Assembly: GCF_010820665.1 (NCBI RefSeq)
Contig: NZ_JAAIKC010000020.1
Span: 1 to 62,270, forward strand
DNA from: Paenibacillus sp. SYP-B3998
GTDB lineage: Bacteria; Bacillota; Bacilli; Paenibacillales; NBRC-103111
Reading direction: 5' to 3'
Length of the DNA: 62,270 bases
Shown here: piece by piece, positions 53,143-61,404 of the stretch
Layout: every line of letters starts with the position of its first letter
Numbering within the stretch: position 1 is the stretch's first letter
Notes under the pieces: model-generated
Seen by the model: the letters and a program-made list of their open reading frames with translations, nothing else
The model's database searches: none
Told to the model about the DNA's origin: nothing
Position numbers and translations under genes: made by a program

Positions 53143-53159
53143 TGTCGAAACATGACGAT
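53143..53159 (+). promoter_or_regulatory. Spo0A operator downstream of the abrB promoter
   Basis: TGTCGAA (53143-53149) followed by TGACGAT (53153-53159), two tandem 0A-box-like sites just past the transcription start. This is the same arrangement by which phosphorylated Spo0A represses abrB in B. subtilis. Confidence 0.75.
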
Positions 53160-53199
53160 ATTGATAAAATCTTTATAAATTGGAAGGGGACTTATATAT

Positions 53200-53454
53200 A
53201 TGATGAAATCCACTGGTATTGTTAGAAAAGTTGACGAATTAGGTCGTGTTGTTATTCCAATCGAACTACGCCGCACTTTAGGTATTGGCGAGAAGGACGC
53301 TTTGGAAATTTATGTAGATGGTGAACGTATCATGTTGAAAAAATATGAGCCTGCATGTATCTTCTGCGGCAATGCCGAGAATGTTACTTATTTCAAGGGA
53401 AAAATTGTTTGCCATATTTGTTTATCAGAAATGCCAACACCTGTGACAAAATAA
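53200..53454 (+). CDS. abrB: Transition-state regulator AbrB with CxxC...CxxC tail
   Basis: 84 residues. The N-terminal 50 residues (MKSTGIVRKVDELGRVVIPI, then ELRRTLGIGEKDALEIYVDG) are nearly identical to B. subtilis AbrB, a global repressor of stationary-phase genes. The C-terminal part differs: ACIFCGNAENVTYFKGKIVCHICLSEM has two CxxC pairs and could bind zinc instead of forming the usual AbrB C-domain. AAGGGGA precedes the ATG; the second Met is an alternative start. It is on the plus strand and has a strong terminator downstream. Confidence 0.95.
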   Translation: MMKSTGIVRKVDELGRVVIPIELRRTLGIGEKDALEIYVDGERIMLKKYEPACIFCGNAENVTYFKGKIVCHICLSEMPTPVTK

Positions 53455-53523
53455 GAAAAGTAGTATATAATAGAAATAGCACTATTCCATTTGGTAATTC
53501 TAACCTTTTTCATATCTCCTCTA

Positions 53524-53569
53524 ATCTCTAATTTGTTGGCTTCGGCCACGGATTAGAGATCTTTTTTTG
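53524..53569 (+). terminator. abrB terminator
   Basis: Arms ATCTCTAAT and ATTAGAGAT around an inner GGC-TTCG-GCC hairpin, then C and seven Ts. Confidence 0.9.
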
Positions 53570-53632
53570 TCTGGACATTCCAGATAAGAGATTAGAAAAA
53601 TAGAAGAGGAGCTCGATTAGAAAAGAATAGAT

Positions 53633-53692
53633 CTTACTAAAGCTAAGGTACGCTCAGACCACTACTCAAAAGCGGTCTGAGCTAATAGTAAG
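53633..53692. repeat. Nested inverted repeat of unknown role
   Basis: Outer arms CTTACTA and TAGTAAG enclose a perfect 9-bp stem GCTCAGACC/GGTCTGAGC with a 13-nt loop. No T run follows on either strand and no gene is present. It lies between the convergent 3' ends of abrB and rsmI. Confidence 0.6.
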
Positions 53693-53711
53693 AACGCTAA
53701 TCTTTAAGAAA

Positions 53712-53748
53712 TTTACGGGCACAGAAGCAAGGCTATTAGCTCTGCCCT
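53712..53748 (-). terminator. Weak terminator-like hairpin after rsmI
   Basis: Minus-strand arms GGGCAGAGC and GCTTCTGTGCCC just after the rsmI stop, followed by the T-rich GTAAATTTCTT. Confidence 0.5.
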
Positions 53749-53749
53749 A

Positions 53750-54631
53750 TCATCGTTCAAGCAGCGCATTATAGATATCTCGCTTAGACAACCCTCGGTC
53801 CGTCGCAGCAAGCTTCATTGCATCCTTGCGCTGACTGCCGAGCTGTTCATAATGCTCAACATGTTCACCTAACGTCAGCGGTTCCCACCAGCCTGCGGCT
53901 GCTTCAAGCGCTGCAGATGCCGACGCGCCTTCAGCAATCACGCAGTACTCGCCCTGCGGCGGGTACTGCTCTAAATGCTCGAGGCACTCCGCAATCGAGC
54001 CTCGAACGAACTCCTCATACCGCTTCGTCAACTCCCTAGCGAGGCAAACCTTGCGCTCCGCCCCCCACACTTCCGCCATGCGAGTAAGTGTTTTCTCAAC
54101 ACGGTGTGGCGATTCATAGAACAGCAGTGTGCTTTGCGACAGCTGCAGCTCTGCTAATACCTTCGTCTGATCCTTTTTCTCTCTTGGGAGAAAACCGACG
54201 AAGGTAAATTGTTCGGTCGGCAGTCCTGATGCAATCAGCGCGGACAGAGCTGCATTCGCGCCGGGGATAGGCACCACCGGCACGCTCTTCTCTATAGCCA
54301 TCCTTACCAGGTCATAGCCTGGATCGGAGATGGCCGGCAGACCCGCATCGCTGACTAGCGCGATGCTTTGTCCTTCAAGCAGCAAGCGGACAAGTTCAGG
54401 TCCGCTTGCTTGCTTGTTGTGTTCGTGATAGCTGACAAGCCGCGTAGCGACCTCGAAATGTGTCAGCAGCTTGCGCGTTTGCCGCGTATCCTCTGCCGCA
54501 ATAAGACTGACCTCTTTCAGCGTGCGAATCGCGCGGAAAGTCATATCTTCGAGATTCCCGATCGGGGTGGCCACAAGATATAACGTCCCATTACCACTTT
54601 CACCATCTCGGTAGCTTTTTTGCACATTCAA
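53750..54631 (-). CDS. rsmI: 16S rRNA 2'-O-ribose C1402 methyltransferase RsmI
   Basis: 293 residues with the tetrapyrrole-methylase-like fold. Motifs are YLVATPIGNLEDMTFRAIRTL, AAEDTRQTRKLLTHF, SDAGLPAISDPGYDLV, PIPGANAALSALIASGL and ESPHRVEKTL. Methylates C1402 in the ribosomal P-site region together with RsmH. In B. subtilis (yabC) yazA lies just upstream; here the TrmN6-like gene is the direct neighbour. GC-rich in 53820-54500. Confidence 0.95.
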   Translation of the reverse strand: MNVQKSYRDGESGNGTLYLVATPIGNLEDMTFRAIRTLKEVSLIAAEDTRQTRKLLTHFEVATRLVSYHEHNKQASGPELVRLLLEGQSIALVSDAGLPAISDPGYDLVRMAIEKSVPVVPIPGANAALSALIASGLPTEQFTFVGFLPREKKDQTKVLAELQLSQSTLLFYESPHRVEKTLTRMAEVWGAERKVCLARELTKRYEEFVRGSIAECLEHLEQYPPQGEYCVIAEGASASAALEAAAGWWEPLTLGEHVEHYEQLGSQRKDAMKLAATDRGLSKRDIYNALLER

Positions 54632-54794
54632 ACCCAGTGTAACTACCCTCTTTACATTAGTTTAAGAGACGACTCAACAATACTCTCTTCATATATTTGC
54701 TTAAAATCCATCTCAAATTTGTCCAGAATTCAGTTTTCTTCAGATATATCCCCTGCATACTTGCTATTCATGTTCTTACTATCAAGAGGATCTA

Positions 54795-55547
54795 TCACAA
54801 AGAAGACCTGCCCCCATAATAGATTTCCTGTAATTCTTTACAATACTCCTGATTCTTGTCATACACAATCAATGGAGACAGTGTGCGAACTTCCGGTTTA
54901 CCATCTTTCATCCCTTCAATTAGCACCATCATGGCCTCTTCTCCAGCACGCGCATGCACATATCGAATCCGCTTCGGCTCCAAACGATATTGCCTCATCA
55001 AGCAGCATATATCAATTAAACGCGTTGCTCGATGCACCATTGCCACCTTACCACCCGCCTTTACCAATTTTGAGCTTGCAGCAATAACATCCTCCAATGT
55101 ACAGTAAATTTCATGACGTGCTGCAGCAATATGCTCATTGATGTTTTGCTCTCCATTGGGCACGGGCAGATAAGGCGGATTTACTGTAACGCTATCAAAT
55201 TGACCATGACCTAGCGTCTGAACAACGGTTCTTAGATCCCCTTGCATCATGTGAAGTTGCTCCTCCAACCCATTGAGCACTACATTACGGATGGCCATAT
55301 CAGCTACTCTTTCTTGAATTTCAACTCCCCATATCTTGGCTCGCGTACGCGTCGTTAATAACAAGGGAATCACACCATTTCCTGTACATAGATCAATCAT
55401 ACGCCCTTTTGGAGCTACACTGCAAAATCTAGCCAGCAAAATTGCGTCTAGCGAGAAACTAAAGACTTGATCACTTTGAATAATTTTTAAATCATGGGTT
55501 AATAAATCATCAATGCGTTCCGTTGATAGTAAATGAACTTCCTTCAT
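54795..55547 (-). CDS. yabB: tRNA1(Val) adenine-N6-methyltransferase family protein (YabB/TrmN6-like)
   Basis: 250-residue SAM-dependent methylase. Motif I is IDLCTGNGVIPLLLTTR (near 51-67) and the catalytic N6-adenine motif is VTVNPPYLPVPN (NPPY). Its position between yabA and rsmI is conserved. A plus-strand frame (54620-55087) across its 3' half is a shadow. The 163 bp downstream hold no clear feature. Confidence 0.9.
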   Translation of the reverse strand: MKEVHLLSTERIDDLLTHDLKIIQSDQVFSFSLDAILLARFCSVAPKGRMIDLCTGNGVIPLLLTTRTRAKIWGVEIQERVADMAIRNVVLNGLEEQLHMMQGDLRTVVQTLGHGQFDSVTVNPPYLPVPNGEQNINEHIAAARHEIYCTLEDVIAASSKLVKAGGKVAMVHRATRLIDICCLMRQYRLEPKRIRYVHARAGEEAMMVLIEGMKDGKPEVRTLSPLIVYDKNQEYCKELQEIYYGGRSSL

Positions 55548-55628
55548 ACGCGTTCTCTTTCAATCCTTCCTCGTAGTTGCTTATTATGGAAAAAAACCGT
55601 AAGGCATACACCCCTACGGTCAACATAC

Positions 55629-55994
55629 TTATTTATTTAAAAAGGACAAGCAAAACAAACAATCTCCCTCAGTCCGAAGGTGTCCATAATATACATTACA
55701 GATGTGAAAACCCTCATTATATAACCGAGTCAAGTTATCATAACCGGCACCAATCACTGGAGGTGGCTCCATAGCCAAACCTTCCGGTTGCTCAAGAACC
55801 GTTTCCTCTTGCCGAATCAGCTTTCGAAGCTGTTGATTTTCAATGCTTAGTCGCTTATTCTCTTCGATGAGTGTAATAATTCTCTTCTTCAGTGCGCCTA
55901 GCTCTTCATAAGTGGCGCCCATTCGTTCTTCGATGCCATCGATCTGTTCGAAAATATCCTGTTTATCCACGATTTCACCTCTAGTGCCGTCCAT
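55629..55994 (-). CDS. yabA: Replication initiation-control protein YabA
   Basis: 121 residues. An N-terminal leucine-zipper coiled coil (about 10-60, with LKKRIITLIEENKRLSIENQ) leads to a C-terminal zinc-binding domain (HICNVYYGHLRTEGDCLFCL: His, Cys, Cys, Cys). In B. subtilis YabA contacts DnaA and the DnaN clamp to limit re-initiation. It is next to holB and ricT, as usual. Confidence 0.94.
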   Translation of the reverse strand: MDGTRGEIVDKQDIFEQIDGIEERMGATYEELGALKKRIITLIEENKRLSIENQQLRKLIRQEETVLEQPEGLAMEPPPVIGAGYDNLTRLYNEGFHICNVYYGHLRTEGDCLFCLSFLNK

Positions 55995-56032
55995 GCTTAC
56001 TGCGCAACGCCTCTAAAGCGGGGCTTAAGCCT

Positions 56033-56836
56033 CTACTCTTGCTCTACTACATCATCGAAAGGTAAATCTAATGCTTTACCAAGGTCAAATAATTGAACCT
56101 TAGCTGTACGTTCGCTTATATTTAAAGCTAACACCTTACCGTTACCAAAAGAGGTAATTACGTGTCTGCCGACAGTTGGCAACGAATCTTTGGCACTTTC
56201 ATAGTTATCGTGCTCATATTTCAAGCAGCACATTAGCCGACCGCAAAGTCCAGAGATCTTTGTCGGATTTAGCGATAAATTTTGATCCTTCGCCATCTTA
56301 ATCGAAACTGGCTCGAAGTCACCCAAGAAGGATGAACAGCAAAGAATTCGCCCACAAGGCCCAATGCCGCCAAGCATCTTGGCTTCATCACGCACACCAA
56401 TTTGACGCAATTCGATACGCGTACGAAAAATACTAGCCAAATCCTTGACAAGCTCACGGAAATCAACTCGTCCCTCAGCCGTAAAATAGAAAATAATTTT
56501 ATTGCGATCAAACGTATACTCTACGTCCACAAGCTTCATCTTAAGATTATGATCTTTGATCTTCTCGTGACACGTTTGAAAAGCATCTTTGGCCGCTTTT
56601 TTGTTCTCTTCCACCAAATCTGCATCCGAAAAATCCGCAATACGGATGACTTTCTTAAGGGGTAGAACGACGTCATTTTCTCGGACGTTTTTCTTACCGA
56701 CCACGACCTTCCCATATTCCACGCCTCGCGCAGTTTCAACGATTACGGCGCTTTCTTTCTCTATAGGCAAATCAATTGGGTCAAAATAATATATTTTACC
56801 CGCTTTTTTAAAGCGGACGCCAACTACCGAATACAT
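56033..56836 (-). CDS. ricT: PSP1-domain protein RicT (YaaT)
   Basis: 267 residues. The C-terminal half has the cysteine-rich PSP1 block: CGRILCCSSFLGDFEPVSIK and CGRLMCCLKYEH, six cysteines that in B. subtilis hold part of the Fe-S clusters of the RicA-RicF-RicT (YmcA-YlbF-YaaT) complex. That complex guides RNase Y and supports Spo0A phosphorylation, biofilm and competence. It abuts holB with a 1-bp gap. Confidence 0.94.
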   Translation of the reverse strand: MYSVVGVRFKKAGKIYYFDPIDLPIEKESAVIVETARGVEYGKVVVGKKNVRENDVVLPLKKVIRIADFSDADLVEENKKAAKDAFQTCHEKIKDHNLKMKLVDVEYTFDRNKIIFYFTAEGRVDFRELVKDLASIFRTRIELRQIGVRDEAKMLGGIGPCGRILCCSSFLGDFEPVSIKMAKDQNLSLNPTKISGLCGRLMCCLKYEHDNYESAKDSLPTVGRHVITSFGNGKVLALNISERTAKVQLFDLGKALDLPFDDVVEQE

Positions 56837-56837
56837 G

Positions 56838-57815
56838 CTACACCCCCTGCATCTCCACGAGCATTTTCTCGATAACCAGCTGTGAATTGGCGTTAAAGCG
56901 TAGACGTTTTTGCAGATCTACTGCTTGTTCCATCATGCGCACCCAATCGGAAACGTCCCGGCTGAATGCGAGAGAGCCCATCCAATCCAACTGGTCATTA
57001 TAAACAAGTTTGTTTCTGCGCTCAAGACGCAACTGCACCATATCTTTAAACCAGAGAATCAACAAGTCGAATAGACTCGACATGTGATCCGCCAGCTCCG
57101 TTTTCACGATCTTGTGCTGTACGGTAATCATAGAAGAAGGAAAACGCGTAAGCGTCTCCTTCGCTAATTGTAACACTACGCTTCTCATTTCTGCAAACCA
57201 ATTCGCAGCGATAAGCTCCCTTGCTGCTTGCAAGCCCGCCGTTAAATGAGCCGCCGGCTGCACAAGTGCAGCCGGATGGCCTTCCTGCAGGAGAGCTAGC
57301 ATCATTTCGTCGCGAGCCATAGGCGTGAAACTAATCCATTGCGCACGGGATTGAATGGTTGGCAGCAGCGCATTGCCGTTCTCTGTAATCAGGATTGCAA
57401 CGACTCGCGAGGTCGGTTCTTCCAGAAACTTGAGTAAGCTATTGGCTGCCTGAACAGTCATTTTCTCCGCCTGATGAAGCACATAGATTTTGGTTCCTGA
57501 GGCTGTTGCCCTGTAACCAAACTCTTTCTGCAGTACACGAATTTGTTCAATCTTGATCGAAGCACCGTCTGGTACTACCACATGTAAATCCGGATGATTC
57601 CCATGCTCTACCTTTCGGCACTCCAAGCATTCGCCGCATGCATCATCAACCAAATGCTTGCAATAGATAGCTTTGGCAAGTGTCAACGCCATTTCCGAGC
57701 GCCCTGTTCCAACAGGACCGCTAAATATATAGGCATGTGACAACTTGTCTTGCCGCAGTCCATTCTGCAAAAGCCGTTTTGCTGCGGCTTGCCCGGGAAT
57801 TGCTTGGAAAGACAT
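56838..57815 (-). CDS. holB: DNA polymerase III subunit delta'
   Basis: 325-residue clamp-loader subunit. The P-loop-like region is FSGPVGTGRSEMALTLAKAIYC (Arg in place of the Walker lysine, as is common for delta'), followed by the zinc module CGECLECRKVEHGNHPD, and an SRC-like region FLEEPTSRVVAIL. The neighbours tmk and darA are conserved. Confidence 0.93.
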   Translation of the reverse strand: MSFQAIPGQAAAKRLLQNGLRQDKLSHAYIFSGPVGTGRSEMALTLAKAIYCKHLVDDACGECLECRKVEHGNHPDLHVVVPDGASIKIEQIRVLQKEFGYRATASGTKIYVLHQAEKMTVQAANSLLKFLEEPTSRVVAILITENGNALLPTIQSRAQWISFTPMARDEMMLALLQEGHPAALVQPAAHLTAGLQAARELIAANWFAEMRSVVLQLAKETLTRFPSSMITVQHKIVKTELADHMSSLFDLLILWFKDMVQLRLERRNKLVYNDQLDWMGSLAFSRDVSDWVRMMEQAVDLQKRLRFNANSQLVIEKMLVEMQGV

Positions 57816-57898
57816 ACAATCTTCGCTCCATTCTAGACTAACCGAAATCTCTATCCTATCGGTCGAATCCCCTCTGGGTTCTAGGACGGATATCTTCT

Positions 57899-58345
57899 TT
57901 AAAACAACAAGTTAATCAGCATGCCCCGAATTTCGCCGATTTTGTGTAAAATATCAATACGTCCTTCCTCTGTCTCCAACAGTTCGTCCGCTAAAGCCAA
58001 GAGCTCCGTATCAATTTCCTCCAACAACTTATATCGTTTCGAACGACCGCGACGATCCCAGCCCTTCGTATCTCTTAAATGCACACCACGACGCGCTGTC
58101 TCCTCAAGAAACTGCTTAATTAGGAGCTTGTACTGCCGCAGTTCCCTTACGGTCATGGAGCGCGACAGACGATCACCCTGCAGCGAAATTTGCTGCATCA
58201 TTTTCGTCAACTGCTCCTGCGTAAATTTCTCATCATGCTGCTGCATAATATCAGAGAAATTCCGGGGTGCCATCTGTGGCGACGGGATATTATCGCTAAC
58301 CTTGACGTTTTTACCGATGGGCTGCCACCCCGGATTAATTTTCAA
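57899..58345 (-). CDS. yaaR: YaaR family protein (DUF327)
   Basis: 148-residue helical protein of unknown function. Central part: QEQLTKMMQQISLQGDRLSR, TVRELRQYKLLIKQFLEET and RDTKGWDRRGRSKRYKLLEEID, typical of the YaaR family. No membrane segment or known catalytic motif. It is in the tmk-darA-yaaR-holB cluster, as in B. subtilis. Confidence 0.88.
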   Translation of the reverse strand: MKINPGWQPIGKNVKVSDNIPSPQMAPRNFSDIMQQHDEKFTQEQLTKMMQQISLQGDRLSRSMTVRELRQYKLLIKQFLEETARRGVHLRDTKGWDRRGRSKRYKLLEEIDTELLALADELLETEEGRIDILHKIGEIRGMLINLLF

Positions 58346-58379
58346 AACGCATCCACCCTTATGTCAATTAAATTGTACT

Positions 58380-58709
58380 TTAATAATGCTCAAAACGTTC
58401 TACTGGTAGTACGAATACCGCTGCACCACCCACTTGAACCTCCACGGGAAATGGAATGTAGGAATCCGTCGTTCCTCCCATTGGCGAAACCGGTGTAACG
58501 AGTTGCTCCCGTACTTTACAATTAGCACGTATAACTTGAAGCGCCTCTTGCACCCTCTCATCTTCCGTACCTATCATAAAGGTTGTATTTCCAGCACGTA
58601 GAAAGCCACCTGTGCTTGCTAGCTTCGTAGCGCGGAAGCCCTCTTTGATTAAAGCATTGGAGAGACGATTACTGTCTTTGTCTTGAACAACGGCAACGAC
58701 TAGTTTCAT
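58380..58709 (-). CDS. darA: Cyclic di-AMP receptor DarA (PII-like, YaaQ)
   Basis: 109 residues: MKLVVAVVQDKDSNRLSNAL, then STGGFLRAGNTTFMIGTEDE and FPVEVQVGGAAVFVLPVERFE. This is the PII-like family (DarA/PstA) that binds c-di-AMP between subunits of a trimer. The downstream partner of DarA is not established. It is interesting beside the c-di-AMP riboswitch at 48297-48476 in the same window. Confidence 0.93.
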   Translation of the reverse strand: MKLVVAVVQDKDSNRLSNALIKEGFRATKLASTGGFLRAGNTTFMIGTEDERVQEALQVIRANCKVREQLVTPVSPMGGTTDSYIPFPVEVQVGGAAVFVLPVERFEHY

Positions 58710-58754
58710 GGGTGATTCCTCCTATTCATTATAAACTAATAATGGGGTTGATGC

Positions 58755-59414
58755 TTAAACGGAAAGATGTTCCTCTATTAACCGTTTACAATCCGCCAAA
58801 ATGTCGCCAGCAATCTCATCTTCACTTCGATTCGCATCAATCACGCGCACACGCTTCTGATGATCCGCTGCTATTTGATGGAAACCCGCTCGCACTCGGC
58901 TGTGGTACTCAACGTTTTTCTGCTCAATTCGATCTAATTGCTGTGCAATGCCACCGCTCCCAGAAGCTCTGTGATGAAGTCGCGCCAAGCTTACTTCTAC
59001 CGGCACATCTAGAATGTACGTCCGTGTTGCTTGCAAGCCTGAACTCGCAAAACGGTTCACAGCCTTGACTGTCTCTACGTCTACCCCTAACCCATAAGCT
59101 TGGTAAGCTATGCTGGCATCAATAAAACGATCACACAACACAATTCGCTTTGCTTTTAATGCTGGTAAAATAAATTCATGTACATGCTGTGCCCTCGACG
59201 CCGCGTACAGCAACACCTCAGCTTGGTCAACCATCTCTTGATTGATTGGATCTAAAATAATACCGCGAATCTGATCGCTAATCACCGTACCGCCAGGTTC
59301 CCTTGTCACCACCACATCATGTCCATTTTCCCTAAGCTCTTCGGCCAACTTTCGCAATTGTGTTGTTTTCCCAGCGCCATCTGGCCCTTCAAACGTAATG
59401 AATATTCCGTCCAC
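58755..59414 (-). CDS. tmk: Thymidylate kinase
   Basis: Phosphorylates dTMP to dTDP. It has 219 residues. The P-loop is FEGPDGAGKTTQL, then REPGG (DR/E motif region), LCDRFIDASIAYQAYGLG and a lid with RASGSGG. It opens the tmk-darA-yaaR-holB run. Confidence 0.96.
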   Translation of the reverse strand: MDGIFITFEGPDGAGKTTQLRKLAEELRENGHDVVVTREPGGTVISDQIRGIILDPINQEMVDQAEVLLYAASRAQHVHEFILPALKAKRIVLCDRFIDASIAYQAYGLGVDVETVKAVNRFASSGLQATRTYILDVPVEVSLARLHHRASGSGGIAQQLDRIEQKNVEYHSRVRAGFHQIAADHQKRVRVIDANRSEDEIAGDILADCKRLIEEHLSV

Positions 59415-59457
59415 TCTGTCCTCCTACAAGCTGCAATCCCACAGATGATGTAATACT

Positions 59458-60963
59458 TTATGTGTATATCTTTAGCTTTTGTGTCTGTCCAAATGCAGTC
59501 CCTTGGAAACGAATTCCGTTGTCAGCTAACTGCTGTAATGCTTCAGCCATAGACATAGAAATAATTTCTCCTGGATATAAATACGGAATTCCTGGCGGAT
59601 AAGGAATCACCATGTCCGCTGAGCGCTTACCAATTGCCTCTTGGACTGTCGCTGTACGTACATTGGACTCTTCTGCCCCAGTCTTCCGCAATTCTCGCAA
59701 ACCAAAAACGATCGGCGTCGAAATTGGTGCATCTTGGAGTAATATACTTATATTCGAGATAGGCGCTTGAAGTTCCTTCTTTTGCCCCCCAAGGCCCAAA
59801 CAAATGTTGCATAATGCCTGATAGACACGTTGTGCATCGTCCCTGCTAGAAGCTGGCGTGAAAACAAGCAGTACCTGCCGTGGGTCTGCCATTTCAACAA
59901 AGCATCCTTGTGCCTCTAACTGCTCTCTTAGCTCTGAACCCGATAACCTACCCGTTCGGTCGTAAATACTCACCTTAAAAGGGTCAACGGTCACGTTTCC
60001 ATGTCCCTTAGCTATTGGGGAATCCTTCATAAAATAACCAAGGACTTCGAGCTTATTTAGAAGCCCTCTAAATTCTTTCACAACCTCCAGTCCCTGCTCA
60101 AGCCACGTGCTTCCCTCCGTATGCATTCTCTTTCTAGCAAGATCTAACGATGCAAGAATGGGATAAGATGGACTCGAGCTTTGCAGCATAGCTAACCGCT
60201 GTTTGATTGTTTCTCGGTCAATACGCGGCCCTTGTACGTGCAGCATAGCTCCCATTGTCATTGCCGTTAGCATTTTATGCGTAGACTGCACAACAGCATC
60301 AGCGCCACAAGAAAGCGCAGAAATAGGTACCTCTTCGTGAAAACCAAAATGAGCCCCGTGCGCTTCATCGACAAGTAGCATTTTTCCATGCTTATGCATG
60401 AGCTCAGCAAATGGCTTTAGTTCAATTCCCATCCCGTAATAATTAGGATTAGTCAAAAATAGCGCCTTTGCCTCTGGATACTTGGCAAGTGCTTGTTTTA
60501 CATCCTCGATATTTATACCTGTTGCGACACCAGTCTCGGAATCCCAGGCAGGGGTTAGAAATATAGCTCTAGCTCCTGCCAGCATCAGCCCATGAATAAC
60601 TGACTTGTGCACATTCCTCTGCACTAAAATTAAATCGTTAGGTTCGCAAACCGTAGTTATCATTGCTAAATTACCTACTGTGCTGCCGCCTACCAAAAAA
60701 TAAGTTTCCTCGGCGCCAAAACAATCAGCAGCCAACTGTTCAGCCTCCAGAATGGCTCCTTCTGCATGATGAAGATCGTCTAGACCTGTAATCTCCGTGA
60801 AATCCATAGACATTACGGGATAAAAGAATTCTCTCGCTTCCTCCATAACACCACGTCCAGATTTATGACCTGGTACATGGAAGCTAGTTGAGTTGCTATG
60901 ATGATGTGCTAGCATAGCCTCAAATAAAGGCGTCTTAAACCTATTGCTATTGTGCGGATACAT
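59458..60963 (-). CDS. yaaO: Orn/Lys/Arg decarboxylase family PLP enzyme (YaaO-like)
   Basis: 501 residues. The N-terminus has HVPGHKSGRGV; the PLP lysine lies in VQSTHKMLTAMT (about 236), and the cofactor aspartate in LLVDEAHGAHFG. The C-terminal domain ends with VIPYPPGIPYLYPGE, a family signature. Whether it decarboxylates arginine, lysine or ornithine cannot be told. It stands just upstream of tmk as yaaO does in B. subtilis. Confidence 0.9.
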   Translation of the reverse strand: MYPHNSNRFKTPLFEAMLAHHHSNSTSFHVPGHKSGRGVMEEAREFFYPVMSMDFTEITGLDDLHHAEGAILEAEQLAADCFGAEETYFLVGGSTVGNLAMITTVCEPNDLILVQRNVHKSVIHGLMLAGARAIFLTPAWDSETGVATGINIEDVKQALAKYPEAKALFLTNPNYYGMGIELKPFAELMHKHGKMLLVDEAHGAHFGFHEEVPISALSCGADAVVQSTHKMLTAMTMGAMLHVQGPRIDRETIKQRLAMLQSSSPSYPILASLDLARKRMHTEGSTWLEQGLEVVKEFRGLLNKLEVLGYFMKDSPIAKGHGNVTVDPFKVSIYDRTGRLSGSELREQLEAQGCFVEMADPRQVLLVFTPASSRDDAQRVYQALCNICLGLGGQKKELQAPISNISILLQDAPISTPIVFGLRELRKTGAEESNVRTATVQEAIGKRSADMVIPYPPGIPYLYPGEIISMSMAEALQQLADNGIRFQGTAFGQTQKLKIYT

Positions 60964-61025
60964 TGGATTCTTGCTCCTTTATTGCTCTTTTATACCCCTA
61001 TAGTAGTGTATTGACGCTTAAAAAA

Positions 61026-61066
61026 CAAAAAAGCTTCCATATGGTCATACCACATAAGAAGCTTTT
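61026..61066 (-). terminator. gin terminator
   Basis: Minus-strand hairpin AAAAAGCTTCTTATGTGG-TATGA-CCATATGGAAGCTTTTTT. Confidence 0.85.
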
Positions 61067-61071
61067 TCACA

Positions 61072-61272
61072 TTAATTCATGTATGATTTCGCATGTTTCG
61101 TATAAAATACTTTTTTCATCTGCTTAACGAAGAACGGATATTTTTGATCTCTGACCTCGGTTCTAACCATCTCGCTACTGCATTCATCGCAAATAAAAGC
61201 AGATATAATATGAATTCCACCATTACGCTGTTGCTCGCAAATCATACAAATTCCAATTCGATTCTCCTCCAC
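61072..61272 (-). CDS. gin: Anti-sigma-G factor Gin (CsfB)
   Basis: 66 residues from a GTG start at 61272 with AGAGGTGA just upstream. Two CxxC pairs (CMICEQQ near residue 9 and CDECSSEM near 28) form the zinc knuckle of Gin, which keeps sigma-G (and sigma-E) inactive until the right stage. A candidate sigma-F promoter lies 25-55 bp upstream, matching the known control of csfB. Confidence 0.93.
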   Translation of the reverse strand: MEENRIGICMICEQQRNGGIHIISAFICDECSSEMVRTEVRDQKYPFFVKQMKKVFYTKHAKSYMN

Positions 61273-61296
61273 ATGATCACCTCTACTCTTTTATCT

Positions 61297-61326
61297 TAGT
61301 ATATCCGAAGATTGTTTCTCCTAAAC
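61297..61326 (-). promoter_or_regulatory. gin sigma-F promoter
   Basis: GTTTA (61326-61322), 15-bp spacer, GGATATACTA (61306-61297), a good match to the forespore sigma-F pattern GYWTA-N15/16-GGnnAnAnTn. Confidence 0.65.
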
Positions 61327-61404
61327 TAGTTAAATGCTCATATTATGTAAGGCTTCTGCCGATATTAACTTATACTATAGTTCAAAAGTCTTGCGGAGGT
61401 CATC

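Noticed and set aside
54620..55087. 155-codon plus-strand reading frame
   Set aside because: It lies antisense to the 3' end of the well-supported TrmN6-like methylase, has no ribosome site and resembles no family.
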